Source: Bryum argenteum
Taxonomy: Eukaryota > Streptophyta > Bryopsida > Bryales > Bryaceae
NCBI GenBank assembly: GCA_037043015.1
Contig: CM073321.1
Location: 9,122,001-9,186,000 of the forward strand
Length of the DNA: 64,000 nt
Direction: 5' to 3'
Numbering within the stretch: the stretch's first letter is position 1; each line of letters starts with the position of its first letter. Shown here piece after piece: positions 10,574 to 22,352 of this stretch. The notes beneath the pieces were generated by a model. The model saw only the letters and a list, made by a program, of their open reading frames with translations. It ran no database searches and had not been told where the DNA came from. The translations under genes and the position numbers were made by a program.

Positions 10574-11626
10574 CTAAATTGGAGGCAGTCCAGCCTTTTG
10601 GCGTTGAGCCTTGGTCATACTGGTCACGTCCACTAGTTCCTCCTGGTTGTCTAGCAACTCAATTTCCACGTTGCTCACATGGTGGTCTGGTTGTTTAGCC
10701 CTCAGATCTTTGTCTGCTAAAAACTGATCCCATTGGGCCTTTTGGGGGCAGTTCCAACTCCTGTGTCCATCTTCGCGGCATAAATAACACAGATCTGGTT
10801 TATCGCCCAAACCTGCCTGTTGACTGGTACTTGGTTTTGAAGTGGATGGTCTCTAGTACCCCGGGTTGTAGTTACCTTGGTAAGTTGTTGTTGACTCTTG
10901 TATTGACACTTCATTCACCCCCACTGGTTCGTCGCCATCCTTCTTGGCCCCTTATCCCCTTTGGTTTGTTGGGTTGAACCAGCAGTTCTTGTCATCATGT
11001 CCAAACTTTTTACATAACCCACATTGTATCCTGGCAGCTTCTGATACTAGCACTTTTCTAGCCACATTGACTGGTTTACTCGTTGATTCCATCCTCCTCA
11101 CTTCAAACTTAGTAGGCTTGCCACTTGAATCAGTACAGTTTTCTTCACACCTTAGAGCAGCATCAAGCGGTTTTGCATACAGATTGCGTACAGGTGCTAC
11201 ACTTGTTGGGATCTTGATGTACTCCAGTAAGCCAGCTCGAAAGTTGGTGATTCTGAAACCTTCTCCTGGGACTGACTGTAGACACTTGTTCAACGTCAGG
11301 AACCGATCATTATAATCGTGCACCTTCTCCTTGTCTTTTGTTTGATGGATTTCAGCTCTCTGAATACAGCCTCATTTGTGTTCTAGTCTCGGTACCTTCT
11401 TCTAAAAGTTGCCTTCACCTCCTCCCAAGAACAGTAGAGATGGTTCTCCAGGAAGTTCTCATACTAGGCTCCTACTTTGTCTAACATAGTAGTACCCAGT
11501 AAGTTGATAATTACTTGTTCATCTCCTTCTCCATTATGCCATAGCGTTCATTCAAACTGCCAAATATAAGCATCAGGATTTTTGTACTCCTTGAACTTTG
11601 TGTATGGCAAAGGTTTCCTTTGAGCC
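10574..11626 (-). pseudogene. gypsy gag core with two CCHC zinc knuckles
   Basis: The frame starts at MAQRKPLPYTKF (near 11626), continues through a capsid-like region (about 11570-11200), and has a zinc knuckle CGLCKKFGHDDKNC near 11010 and a second, CYLCREDGHRSWNC, near 10760. Zinc knuckles bind element RNA during packaging in this family. Stops interrupt the capsid part at positions where related elements have Trp or other sense codons. It lies upstream of the protease on the same strand. Confidence 0.82.
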
Positions 11627-11689
11627 ATGCCGAGCGTTGTCAAAACTGGTGATACTTCTAAGCCTGATGTTGATCGAATACTAGATCCT

Positions 11690-11830
11690 TATACTGGTGG
11701 TATGGCGGGTCCCACACCTGGTGGTACGGCGGACTCCACCTTGGGTAATACGGCAGAACCCACCACTTGTGGTACGCTACGTCTCACTATAGATAATGCG
11801 GCGCGTCCCACCTCTGGTGGTTATCGGGCA
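11690..11830. repeat. Short tandem repeat upstream of gag core
   Basis: About four imperfect units of roughly 36 bp share a GGTGGTA(C/T)GGCGG core followed by a CCCACC block. They sit directly 5' of the gag start on the gypsy strand and may encode a proline/valine-rich gag linker. Units are diverged, with the outer two least alike. Confidence 0.55.
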
Positions 11831-11869
11831 ATGTTTTTTCGATTGAGTGCTCAATATGTTTAAATGCGC

Positions 11870-14800
11870 ATCAAGAATAAGTATAGTGTCTAGAATCCGA
11901 CCTAAGTATGTGATAGGCCGTATACTATAGGGCAAATAAGCTTAAACATTTATACGTTAACCTTAGAATGTAGTTTTCAATAAGAAGGATAGGTTCACGA
12001 ACCCGTACTCCGCACTCGAACGGCGAGGACGTACTGTCACAAGCCGAACAGGGTTTAAATACGCGGATGAAGGCCGGAGTGGGTAGAAGGACAATATGAT
12101 GCGGAGTGCCAAAGACGGCTCCGTACGAGGACGGTCGTGATGGCGCACGGACAAGTTATGATGGCCGCATACCAATTTGACCCTCCCTATAAAACGCGAC
12201 TTGTTCACTCTTGTCGTTACCTGCCTTCTCGCTTTCCTGCTTTCTCGCCTTCTTGCGATCCTGCTTCCTGCCTTCTCGCTTTCCGTCCTACTATTCCGAT
12301 CCAGCCCCCTGGCCGATCTCAGCCCAGCCACTCGTTACTTTCTGTCCAATGGCAGGATCGGCGTCTGCTTCCGCTCCGGCGCATGAGGAGGTAAAGATAT
12401 CAATCAAGTTGGTGCTTCCGACCATTCCGGCCGAGCAAGAAGGGAAGAAGACGTTGATCGAAGACCTCAATCAAATGGGCCTGTCCGGCATGCTGGACAC
12501 CCCGTAGAGATTGCGCGATGCGGGGATGGTGCCCGAGATAAAGACCGGCGAGCTAAACTTGTTTGAGGGGACGGTCAAAGGCAAACCACCGACCTAGACT
12601 GCCAATCATTGGAGGGCGGTTTACGGCCTAATCGGAAACAAAGGAGTAGGGTTATGCGGCCGGAAAAACAAGTGGGCAAAGACAGCCTTTTACAGGAAGC
12701 CACACAAGAACAACGGCTACGCGGTGGAGGATTGCAAGGATCCAAGGGAGCGCGCGGTGATCATGTTCTTGGCTCATTCACGCGGGAAAGCCGCATCGAA
12801 TCACCGTCCGGCTTGCCAACACCGTTCTAGGGTCGGTACGTGGAGAGTGCGAAGTGGACTAGGGCATTGTCATCCGCGACTATGTCGCCCGGCTCGTGGA
12901 GAATGTGGGTAAGAACTGGCCAAGCCCTATCACCCCATTTCTTTACCACTTGTATCACAAAAAGGAGATTTGGACAGAGGACGAGGAGTCGGTGTACGAG
13001 TTGTCGTTGGCGACTCAAAACAACGGCGTCTTCAAATCCGAGGAGGACGTAGGCAGCAAGGCCGACTACTTGGACAAGGAAGACGAGGCCGGATCCGAGG
13101 ACGAGGAGGTGCAGCCGGAAGCGCTCGAAGAACCGGCTCGGAAGGTGACCTCGACACGAGCGGTACCAGAGGTAATCATCCTTCCGACCCCGTTCCCCGC
13201 TGAGAGCCAGACCTCGGTCGGAGTCCAAATCGACTGTCGCCAGACTTCTACAGCGAGAGAGGATTACGAGGTCACAGCGGATTAGACAACTCGGATCCAG
13301 CCCAACCACAACCACTCCGTCCGGCCATATCCTCCCAGACCATCCGGACTCGATGATGAGGGCATGGCACCATTTTACGGAGGCCCCCACCACGTACTTA
13401 CACTATCAAGAGCTGATTGCCATGATGTGTAAGGATTTTGGAGTGCATAATTTGGTGGAGGTGAAGAAGAAGTGGGACTCTAAGCCGACCAAGGAGCAGC
13501 ATCAGCAATTGGAGAGACAGATCACGAAGTTTACACTCGACGATAGACGCTTGAGGGAGACGGTCAAGCAAAGAGAGGAAGAGCTCGTGATAAGCCGGCA
13601 AGCGCTGCAATTTGTTCACGAGCAGGTGGTGAAACTCGTAGAGGTTTGTAAAGTTCCGGTAGGAGTCCTCCAAAAGGCGAACCTGTTCGAGGCCGGAATC
13701 CTGCAGTTGGAAGTCTTCAAGGCAGAGACTTTCTGTAAGTTTCTGCTCGCAGCAAAGACCTACTTGACTAAGATCGAGAAGAGCAACAGCGAAGTAAAGG
13801 TAATTCTCAATTCTGTCCGTGAGCGGATTGCAAAGATGCCTCCGATTTCGGCCTATGCAGCCATGCAAGCGCAAACAGCGGTTAAGCCGGCCGAAGCTCG
13901 GAGGACGGATGCAGTACCTTCAAGTCCGCCCAAGGGAAAAGTGAAGATAGAGGAAAGCAAAGCCGGCCTAGCTGGTTCTCCGGCCAAGACTATCCGCTCC
14001 GTAGCGAGGCGGCTAACGAACTAAGAATGGGAGAAATCCCCAGCCGCTCACAAGTTCCATGAGATCGGTATCAACCTCTCAGAAGAAGAGGAGTTGAAAA
14101 GCGATGGTGATACGGACGAGGACGAGAGCGACAAGAAGTTTGTAACCGACACGGGCAAGAGAGTCAAGGTGGGCCGGATTGCAGCAACACCCCTGAAACG
14201 GCCAAAGCATGGAGTGAGCTCAAAGCGGAAGAAGTAGGACGGATTCAGATTCCGTAAGTCAGAATCCGGCCCAAGGTTAGGAAGTCGGATCAATAGATAG
14301 GATCTTTTTTGGAAAGCGGGTCGCTTTTTGCGAAGTAGGCCGTGTAGATTGGCGCCGCAATCTAGTTAGGTTTCTAAGTCGTTGACTTACAAGTACTTAT
14401 AGGTGAATGTTTGATCACCTAAGACATTCCTTATTTGTTAATCAACAACCTCTTATGCGCATATTCAGTGTGATCCTTGCTCTGTCTCCCTTTTGAGGTC
14501 GAGTGCTTAGAAGTCGTATCTAGTGTTTCTGAGTTGTAAGTTGGAGGTTAGGAATCCGGATTCCTTGCTAGATCGTATCCTTAGAGTTGAGGTCGGGTTG
14601 GGCGTATTAGCGAGTGCCTTGTGTCTTGAACTGGTCTGCGTGTCTGAGAGAAGGAAACTACTGTGGTAAAACACCTTACCGTCTGGAAGGGTCTGAGAGT
14701 AGAGTGTGCGAGGCCGGATTACATTCCGACCTCCAATTGCTACAGAACTTGGGTTCCTCTGTAGTCTCAGGGGACAGATCAAGAATAGTACGTGACCGGA

Positions 14801-15200
14801 ATACGTGTAGACGTCCTCTAATCGGATTTGGATCTCTTGGAGTTTGTCATTGTAGTAAGTGTGATAGGGCAATGAGGACGGCCTGCGTGACCTGCTAATT
14901 CGGACGGCTAGGACGGATTAGTTATGCTTGCCTATATGTGGGTGTTTGTGTGAGTAGAGTCTAAGTGTGGACGTTTCCGCCTTGATAAACATAAGAGAAA
15001 GAGTCTTTGTGCATCCCTCTTGCAAAGGGATACCCTTGCCAAACAAGGTTAAACATAAGTTGGGAAATAGTACGGTTGGTTGTTGGTTGACGTAGCACTA
15101 TTTGGTCTTGGTCACTTTACAGAATCCTTGGAACGATACACGAGTCACGTCAATACGAGTATTACACTAATAAACGTGTTAGGGAAGACAACGTAGATAC
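11870..15200 (+). mobile_element. Probable insertion splitting the gypsy gag gene
   Basis: The gypsy reading frames stop at about 11.85 kb and resume at about 15.2 kb. The intervening 3.3 kb has its own + strand coding region (12350-14238), a TATA-like CTATAAAA near 12186, and a non-coding 3' part (14240-15200). I could not find convincing terminal repeats or a target duplication. At about 15202 a CA is followed by TGGCATCCAACAGTGG, which could be an LTR end and primer site but is unproven. Confidence 0.45.
12350..14238 (+). pseudogene. Unrecognised + strand gene inside the insertion (gag-like?)
   Basis: The start is ATGGCAGGATCGG at 12350. The coding region can be followed past stops (12505-12507, 12596, 14022-14024) and at least one frameshift to TAG 14236-14238. 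Visible features are a basic region with a zinc-free GRKNKWAK stretch (about 12660), an acidic Glu/Asp-rich segment (13030-13130), a predicted coiled coil (13490-13820, heptad-like Leu/Val with Gln, Glu and Lys), and a C-terminus of basic clusters ending SSKRKK. I do not recognise the family. The layout, acidic then coiled coil then basic, would suit a gag or a nuclear structural protein. Confidence 0.45.
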
Positions 15201-15209
15201 ATGGCATCC

Positions 15210-16420
15210 AACAGTGGTACACCAAAGGGAAACACTAGTGGTATTGTTCGTATGTCTAGTCATGTTCCGGTGTCTAGTGACATCCCAGGCCTATAATGCC
15301 CACTACCAGCTAATGGAGCTCCTACTCCCCCACTTGGCCAGTGCACTGACTTTGATGCCGCTGGTAAATATTCATCACCAGTTAAGTGATCTTTATACAT
15401 CATTGGATTTCCTCCTTTCCCCAACGGACCAGTATGTGACCTTTGAGTATGAACATGGGTACCTTCTGTCTTCTTTTGAACAGCGGCAGGGGGTATTGGA
15501 ACTCCCAATACTTCTCCACCACTCCTTTGGGAAAATCTCCAATCCTATATTTCTGGTGATCTAGGCCAAACCCACTGGGAGGCCATTTGTTGAGCCTCCT
15601 GTTCGGCTTCTTGTTTTTGCAGCACTTCTTGCCAGTGAAGTATGCTAGCCTCTTGTTGAGCTTTTAGCCTTTCAGTCTGCCTTTGTTGCTCTTCCAGTCT
15701 CTGAGCCTCCTGCCATAAGCGCAGGGCCTCCTGGCGTAGAGTCTCCTGATGTGTGGCTTCTAGTCTTTCTGCTTCTTTCTTCTCCTCTTCCCTTCTTTGA
15801 GCCTCCTGCCAATATCTAAATTTGGTTGCTTGCTCTAACTCTTCCATTTGATTGGTGTACTGGTCCGTTTTGACCTGCTCGATTCTTCTGTGTTTTTTCG
15901 CTTCTCTCTTCTCCTTCTGTCTCGCCTTAAATTCCTCCACCTGTCTTCTGTCTTCTTCATCTTCATCCCTTACTACTTCCTGAAGCTTGTCTTGTGCAAA
16001 GTGCACCGTCTGCCTCCTTGGAATAGGTGGCTCGGGTCTGATACTTTCAGAAGCTAAGAATGCTGCTCGAGATGCCTTATCTTCTGCTCTGATTTGGTCC
16101 AACTTCTTCTTCAATGTTTCAATTAACTCTGCCAATTCTTCAGGATTCTGGCTTCCTCGAATTGGTGTATGTGGTCTACTATCGCCTCTCCTAGCTTCCT
16201 CTTGGTGTCTAATGACTGAACTTACTGGTCCTACATTAGAATGCCAGAATTGTTGCGCTTTTTTAGTTCTTGATCTCGGTAGTTCTCTTATATTGGTCCT
16301 TCATGTGAGGACCGGACCCTCATATCTCCTAATCTCCTCTTCCTCCTGCCAATTCTTGAAACTAGCTCTAGGATCTGGTCTTCTTGGTATTGTCTTCCTG
16401 CTTACTCCTATCACCGTGTC
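15210..16420 (-). pseudogene. gypsy gag N-terminal coiled-coil region
   Basis: A frame from about 16420 down to 15545, and past a TAG to about 15210, encodes a strongly charged coiled coil between 16135 and 15590 rich in Glu, Gln, Arg and Ala, with QEAQRLEE-like repeats. A Pro/Gly-rich segment (GVPIPPAAVQKK) follows. It lies on the gypsy strand upstream of the gag core, and I read it as the N-terminal gag extension, now separated from the core by the insertion. An in-frame TAG also occurs in the upstream part (about 16305). Confidence 0.6.
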
Positions 16421-16424
16421 TTAG

Positions 16425-17340
16425 CTGGAGTTTTCTCCCACCAGGTCCATGTTGATTAGGTCCCTGATGCTTCCTTTGGCAATGCTCTCCTCCGAGCCAA
16501 TCTGCCCTCCCATGTTCTTCCTTGTTTCGACTGCTGCCCACTACTCTCCTAGCTCGAATCTGGCCAGCCTCTCTTCTGCTTGTCTCCTTGCTATGTCCTC
16601 CTTGCCGCCTTCTTGGTAGCCTCTATTCATCATAGGATAGTTGTGTAGTCACTGCTTCTTCGAACTCCTGGTTCTTGGCAGTACGTCCCTCTGCCACCCC
16701 AATCTGGTCCTTGTTGTGTTCGTCAGTAGCTACTGCTTCTACTTAGATTTGTACTTCCCACTAGGTTTTTAAGGTTGTAATTAGTCTAGGAGTTTTGCAA
16801 GATCTAAGTACAATTCAATCTTACAAGTGTCTCTAGGTGCATTCCTATGCTTCCCTAGTTCTTACTATCAATGTTGGTGGTTAGTTCACTGGTGTTTTTA
16901 GCCCTAATTCTTCCAACTCTAAAATTTGCATTTTTATTTTTTTATGTTCTTTCCTTATATTCCTTTAAACTTTTTCTACTCCTGCTTAGCATGACACTCA
17001 AAATCAATGAGTGAGAGATGAAAGCTTACCAAAGGAATAGGCAACCATTCTCCTTTCTGTTGCAGAGCTGTCCTCATTTGTTCGTGTAGATCGCCACGTC
17101 TAGTATCAACTTCTAGGTCTTCGATTGCCTAAACTTAGTAGACAGGTTTCCGATTTCTCAAGTCCTCCTAGCCGCTCCCGATATGGTCACTATGCCTATC
17201 ACCGCTTCAATACAATTACCGTCGTAGAGTTTTGGCATCAGCAGCAAGAGCCACATGGTCCAAATTTAAGCATGGTCGCTAATGTGAAAGTGGTATTCTT
17301 CCTATCCCTTCAATTATCTTATCCACTGACCTCCCTTTAG
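16425..17340. other. Stretch without a supported gene
   Basis: This part contains reverse-strand fragments that may be the 5' end and leader of the gypsy element, rich in CTCC and CTTCC on the + strand, and no clear coding frame. An LTR could lie here, but no matching partner is visible because the 3' end was lost at copy A. Confidence 0.4.
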
Positions 17341-17815
17341 TCCCAAAACTGGTCTCCAAACTAGTCCCCCAACTGGTTTCCAAACTAGTCCCCGAACAGG
17401 TCCCACAAACTGGTCTCGACCCCAAACGCGACCCCAAACAGGACCCAAACTGGTCCCCAAACTGGTCTCCAAACAAGTCCCCAGAATGGTCCCACAAACT
17501 CGTCTAGACCCCAAACTCGACCCCAAACTGGTCCCCAAACTGGTCCCACAAACTCGTCTGGACCCCAAAGTGATCCCACAAACTGGTCCCACAAACTGGA
17601 CTCCAAACAGATCGTAATTGAAACTCGAAATTGTCCTAGACTCGAAACTGGTTCTAGTCTGAACCTCAAACTGGTCCTGGCTTGGACCCCAAAGTGGTCC
17701 TGGTTTGGACCCCAAACTGGTCCTGGCCTGGACTCCAAAACTGGTCATGGTCTGGTCCCAAAACTGGTTCTGGCCTTGTCCCAAAACTGGTCCTGGTCTG
17801 GACCCCACACCATGG
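17340..17815. repeat. Minisatellite based on AAACTGGTCCC
   Basis: A run of about 475 bases is made of short imperfect units around AAACTGGTC(C/T)C and GACCCCAAA, with higher-order units near 30-45 bp. Long open frames on both strands (for example 17314-17916 reverse) are products of the repeat and not genes. Confidence 0.85.
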
Positions 17816-17989
17816 ATGTCAATTCGGACGTCTTTTGAGATTTTTTGGTCGGACGGACGTCCGTCTGGGGGGTAAATCGGAATAACTATGACAATAGTAA
17901 ATCTTTTAACCGTCAAATCGTATTTGAGATTGCATCTTAGCCGTTGAAATTGTGTTGTGAGTTTAGGTGATTACCATTCGATTGTATTG

Positions 17990-18290
17990 GGCGGCCCAGG
18001 ACCGTCCAATCGGCCACGGCCAATCGACGGGTTGACGGCATTGGATCGGTCGCAGCGGACGGATCGATCGTCTAATCGGTCGCAGGCCGTCCGATTGGTC
18101 GCGGTCTCGGTCGGCCGTCGGATGGGGCGCGGTCGGCGTCGGCCTTCCGATCGGTCGCGGTCTCCATCGGCCGTCCGATTGGTCGCGGTCTCCGCCGGCC
18201 GTCCGATCGATCGGGCCGGTCGGCTAGCGACCGTCGGATCTAGGTCGGCCGGTCGGCCATGCGACCGCGTCCTACACCAGGCCGACCGGT
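17990..18290. repeat. GC-rich tandem repeat, CGGCCGTCCGAT family
   Basis: Units of about 30-45 bp contain GGCCGTCCGAT and GGTCGCGGTCTC and are repeated at least six times with drift. The block is far more GC-rich than its surroundings and rich in CpG. It lies directly upstream of the kinase-like pseudogene and could act as its promoter or could be unrelated. Confidence 0.75.
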
Positions 18291-18448
18291 CCTCCACCCT
18301 CCTCACTTCTTTCCTTCCTTTTCAGGGTGCGGAGTGGTTGTGGGTTGGAAATTCTTTTAATTTTCATCCATTGGCTCCTTATCCTGGGGAGGAAAGCAGT
18401 CTTTCTGTTTGTAAGGGGGGAGGTTTTGTTTTTTTTTTTTTCAAAAAG

Positions 18449-19939
18449 ATGCCAAAACATGGGGTTGGGGGCAGTGGGGGGAATCGAGGCCGGAGACCGG
18501 GGGCGTTTACACAACTTGAGGGGTGGGAGCATCCATCGAATAAGTGCAAGAACTTTCTTCGGGAGAATGTAATCGTGCGATTTTATGAGGGCAACAGTCT
18601 TTCACGTTTGTTCAGCAAATACGTGAGATACAAAGAGGAAGCTCCTGCCAAATTCAAAGAGGACATGATGGACCTCATGATGGAAGCGCTCCAAGATGTG
18701 GTGTGGAGACCGGAGACCGATAAGCGTGGAGTTACAAATTGGATGGAGGATAGATTAATCGATGCTCTCTGGAACGTTGTCGACATATTGAAGAGGTACC
18801 AGAGAACGAATCGAGCGGGTGATGAGGAATATAGAGATGTGATATTGAGGGCGGAGGCTTTTCAACAAGCGATGAGGCCGTATTCCAATAATCAAAACCG
18901 GCGCGGCTCCATAGGATGGTGGCACACGGATGAAGGAAGGTTAATCGAGTACGGTCGCATGAATAATTTGATAGTAATTCATGTCACGGCCCGTATCATC
19001 GAACTTGAGAAGAAGACTCTAAGAGGAGGTTACGGCACAAATTCCAAAGTTCACATAAGAGGGGTTTCGGCCATTGAAGAGTACTGGGAATTTGCTGCAA
19101 AGACTCCCAACCATGCTGTGACACGACCAGACTTGGCCAAGGTGGAGCATCAGAATGAGGCGTTTGCCGTGAGGATACAACACCTAGGTGTTATTCGTTT
19201 TATAGCCATTCATGCAAATAAGTTCCAAGGCTATACGTATTGGTAGAATGGCGGCACAATTCGATCGATGTTGGCCCTTGATGCAAACTATAGAGATGAT
19301 GTTAATGGAGAGATCGGACTCACACCTCATTCCGATGATGAGCGTATTCGAGCTTGGTAGTTGGTACGGTTTCGCAAAAAACGAACAGAGCTTGCTTGGG
19401 CTCTAGGGTATATCATATGTGAAGTCCACTGGTTGAACTACCTCCACAACGATGTGTCTCCAGACAACATACTTCTTCACTTCCCTCAAGATGAATCACG
19501 AGTGTATATTGGAGTATGCGATTGGGGGCTAAGCACGAGCATGGATGATAAAATGAGGTCCTTCTACACGTTCACAAAACCCCAAGAGAGAATTGATACT
19601 CTACAAGCACAATATTGGGTGGATCCTCGGGTGGCGTACTTGTACAAACGGAGTGATGACATTGACGTTATTTTCTTTTTTTATTGCGCTTTGGAGGAGT
19701 TTGCTACGATACGGATAGCACAACAAATCCTCAAGAAGAGCATGCCGAGGGCGTACGAGAATTTCCAAAGTATAACGGGGCCTGAACGGTGGTCTAATCA
19801 AGACACGGCAAATGCTTTTGACCAATACTTGGAGATGGTGGCTGATGCAAAGTATACGCTGACCCACGTTGTCAACCGCTTCATGGAATCATTCCATTGG
19901 CCGATGCCAAATGATCATTTTCGCACCAAGTATGATTAG
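18449..19939 (+). pseudogene. Kinase-like protein with HND and DWG motifs, two in-frame TAGs
   Basis: From ATG 18449 the frame runs to TAG 19244-19246, and continues in the same frame past a second TAG near 19358 to 19939. The N-terminal 170 residues are not recognised. A glycine loop GGYGTNS (about 19030) and a Lys in FAAKTP (about 19095) suggest the small kinase lobe. LHNDVSPDNILL (about 19440) matches the catalytic loop with HRD changed to HND, and VCDWGLS (about 19520) matches DFG as DWG. Both catalytic Asp residues are kept. It has no introns. It may be a captured kinase in a repeat or a retrogene; substrate unknown. Confidence 0.6.
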
Positions 19940-20185
19940 TGAATTATTTCTGCGCATCTGTTTTAGTTCTTGCGGCTTTATTAGCATTTTAGATTCTTCA
20001 TTGAAGTCCTCATGTAGATGTAGGCAAATTTTTTGTAGTCAAATGTATTACATGCCTTCTATTTGTAGCTACTTCAAGTACATTCTTGTTTTTATATACC
20101 TTGCAATGATTCCAATGAATGATTTCTTCGCCATTGTTTGTTATTTTTGTTTACAGATTAACATTTGATTTTACTACTTAATAAA

Positions 20186-20222
20186 CACGTAATTCGTTAT
20201 AATGGGAATATATACTGATTTT
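20186..20222. mobile_element. Left terminus of copy C (terminal motif)
   Basis: Starting at 20186 the + strand reads AAACACGTAATTCGTTATAA followed by TGGGAATATATACTGATTTT, preceded by TTAAT. This matches the copy A terminus in inverse orientation and the left end of the 38464 element, including the ACTGATTTTG beyond it. Copy C lies to the right with its 3' side here, the same relation as in copy A. Confidence 0.75.
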
Positions 20223-20455
20223 GGTAATTAAGGAGACTTCCATTTAGATCGATTCTGACCTGATTAGTTACCAAATCACCAGGTTTTTACTGATAATGAT
20301 GAATTTTCTCAATATAAAAGACAATCATAGAAAAGAATTCATAATGCAAGCTAAGAAATATGCTCCCCCAAGAGAAAATTTTATTGATATGAAAGCACAA
20401 ATACAATTTATTGGTGTAATTGTAGACCTCCAACAGGTAGGCATTCTATTATCTA

Positions 20456-22317
20456 CTAATTACGACGTGGCGGAGAGGAGGTATCACCACAAGAATCTTT
20501 CTTAGTGAATACACGATCCATCTCCATAAGCCCACCACTTCTACGACGCTTCGGTGCACGTCTCCGTAATAGACGGTGAGTCTCAGACGAAAATCGTGTT
20601 GGATGAACGCGAGTGTTTGCCCCAAGACATAAGGAGCAATGAGCCACAGTATTTGGCAAGTAACTATTTAGCCCGAATCGAGTTAAATAGGCACGGCCAT
20701 CAACGACGGGGTTGCGTAATACAGCTTCAACTTGGGGTGCCGCTGCAATCAAGGTCATCACACCGATTCGATCATGGCAGGTTGCAATAATTGGTTGAAT
20801 CTGAATAGGGGGACCGTCTACTACACCGTCATCGTCATTATCCATGTCCTCCTTTGTGTAATCTACAGCCGACGCGTCGTCCGGAGCATAGTAGATCAGT
20901 CGTCCTCGCATTCGTTCCGAGAAAGTTCTGGAGTCCTTACTTGTAATGGAAGCATCCGACACCGTTGAAGGACCAATTACAAGATTTGCTTGCAAAGCAC
21001 ATGATGGACGTGGAGAGAGCTGACGTTCAACAGCAGCAACCTGGTTCATAAACACACCCATTTTAGAAAGTGAGTCCATGACACTAAGTGCAATGAAAAA
21101 GGTTTACAATATAACAACGCATTTAATCATGTATGTCGAGGGGGAGATTCACCAATCGATCTACGATATATCTTCATCTAAGCAACCGATAAACATAAGC
21201 TTTCTAGGATAAAAATCAGAATAATACCACTGATAAAAGTATTCAAGGCAAATTCTTCCCACTGATTCGGTCCTGATTCCACAAATATGGAAGATTACGG
21301 CTCAAGAGCATATACAACTCTGAGTCCTTCGACAGTTCATTATGCGTGGGTCTACGATGGCGCATAGTCTCGTGAAAATTCTCAGTACCGTTCAAATGCA
21401 CGGAAAGACATATCTTGCCTATCCTCTTTAATAAGTCGGACTTTGGCTCCTCCGAACAGGAATGGTTCCACGGAACAGTGAAAAGTGTGTTCTTTGTGGG
21501 AACCGCAATGCAAGTCTCAGGCTTGGAATCGACAATGAGCAAGTTATCGTCATTGAAATTGGCACCCTTCCTAGGATACAACCCTCGTCGAGGATATGTT
21601 AAGAGGATGGGATTTGTCGTGCCAGGGTACTTGGCGAATGTGTAATTCTTCAACAACAGATTATCGCATTGGTTGGAAGCCAAGACAAGTCCATAGGCAG
21701 CGTCTGACTTCAAGAACAAAAAGGAGCAGAGTCCATGGACAACCTTAGGCTCTAGGGTACTCCAAACGTGGATGTGGCAAAAAAAATTTAGTAAGCAAAG
21801 GAACCCAGTCAACCCGGGACGACAGTAGACGACCCTGCCGGCAACTAAGGTTGGGACGGTGGAGGAAAACACCAGAGGATTATTGGGATCCGGAAAAGAC
21901 AGACACTCTGCAGGCGTTGGGGTAGACACAGAGGCCAAAGGACCCCGTCCAACTCCAACATCACATTCAACCTCTTGGGCTTGGATCGTAAAAGACTGCG
22001 CGAGATATGCGTAATGGGTAGCTCGGGCGAGATACGCTTTTTGGGATGTTTGGACGGTCCTGCCTGCAGTGAGGGAACAGTAACAATAGCAAATGGTATT
22101 AAAACAAGAGGGTGTGTACCTTGCAAAATGCTAAAGTATGCAAAGAACTGCCAGCACTGATTGGGTATTGAACCGCAACACCCAGAGGTAACATGAGGTG
22201 GTTGGTGGGGGATTTTGAAGCAATCGGACGGAACAAGGTATTCAGAAGGGGGGCCTGGTAGAAAAGGACGATGTTTAGGGCCTTGTAATGAGAAGGACGC
22301 AGACTCACTGAAGACAA
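20456..22317 (-). pseudogene. Copy C gene 2: FCP1/SCP-like HAD pseudophosphatase
   Basis: The exons on the reverse strand are about 22317-22120 (GT donor at 22119-22118), 22063-21243, and a last exon ending 20456. An ATG in the first exon gives an N-terminus MLPLGVAVQ, and the junction is phase 0. Motif I is LELDGVL, where the usual nucleophile Asp is Glu. CRPGLTGFL, HVWSTLEP and IVDSKP follow as in the FCP1/SCP family. About one base is missing right after motif I (near 21937) compared with copy A, which breaks the frame. The last exon holds an acidic DNDDD run, an Arg-rich LLRRRAPKRRR cluster that could be a nuclear signal, and the palindrome at 20667. Confidence 0.72.
20667..20687. repeat. 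Degenerate palindrome in last exon of copy C gene 2
   Basis: TTTAGCCCGA then ATCGAGTTAAA, part of a wider symmetric stretch CTATTTAG...TTAAATAG. It lies in the coding frame at the position matching 6843-6863 of copy A. Confidence 0.72.
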
Positions 22318-22346
22318 AAAGTCATGTGAAATAAAAGAGTCTCAAT

Positions 22347-22352
22347 TTTATT
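22347..22352 (-). promoter_or_regulatory. AATAAA polyadenylation signal, copy C gene 1
   Basis: The reverse-strand AATAAA lies about 90 bases after the TAG (22444-22442), inside a block homologous to the 3' end of copy A gene 1 (GCCGGCGCTCCTTGTTT before the last exon is shared). The spacing is conserved between copies. Confidence 0.65.

Larger units (their letters stand above)
7346..17100 (-). mobile_element. Degenerate Ty3/gypsy LTR retrotransposon (interrupted)
   Basis: The reverse strand carries gag N-terminal coiled coil (about 16.4-15.2 kb), gag core and two CCHC zinc knuckles (11.6-10.6), an aspartic protease (10.3-9.6), reverse transcriptase and RNase H (9.1-7.8), and the start of integrase (7.6-7.35). 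Order and motifs are those of Ty3/gypsy elements. The integrase is cut at 7346 by copy A, and the gag gene is split by foreign sequence at about 11.87-15.2 kb. Several stops and frameshifts make it non-functional. No LTR pair was identified by eye. Confidence 0.85.

Noticed and set aside
11870-15200. Solo LTR or complete LTR retrotransposon
   Set aside because: I saw a possible CA end and primer-like sequence at about 15202 but found no matching repeat at the left and no target duplication.
17314-17916. Long reverse open frame of Trp/Gly/Pro-rich repeats
   Set aside because: It is entirely within the CTGGTCCC minisatellite and changes with repeat drift.
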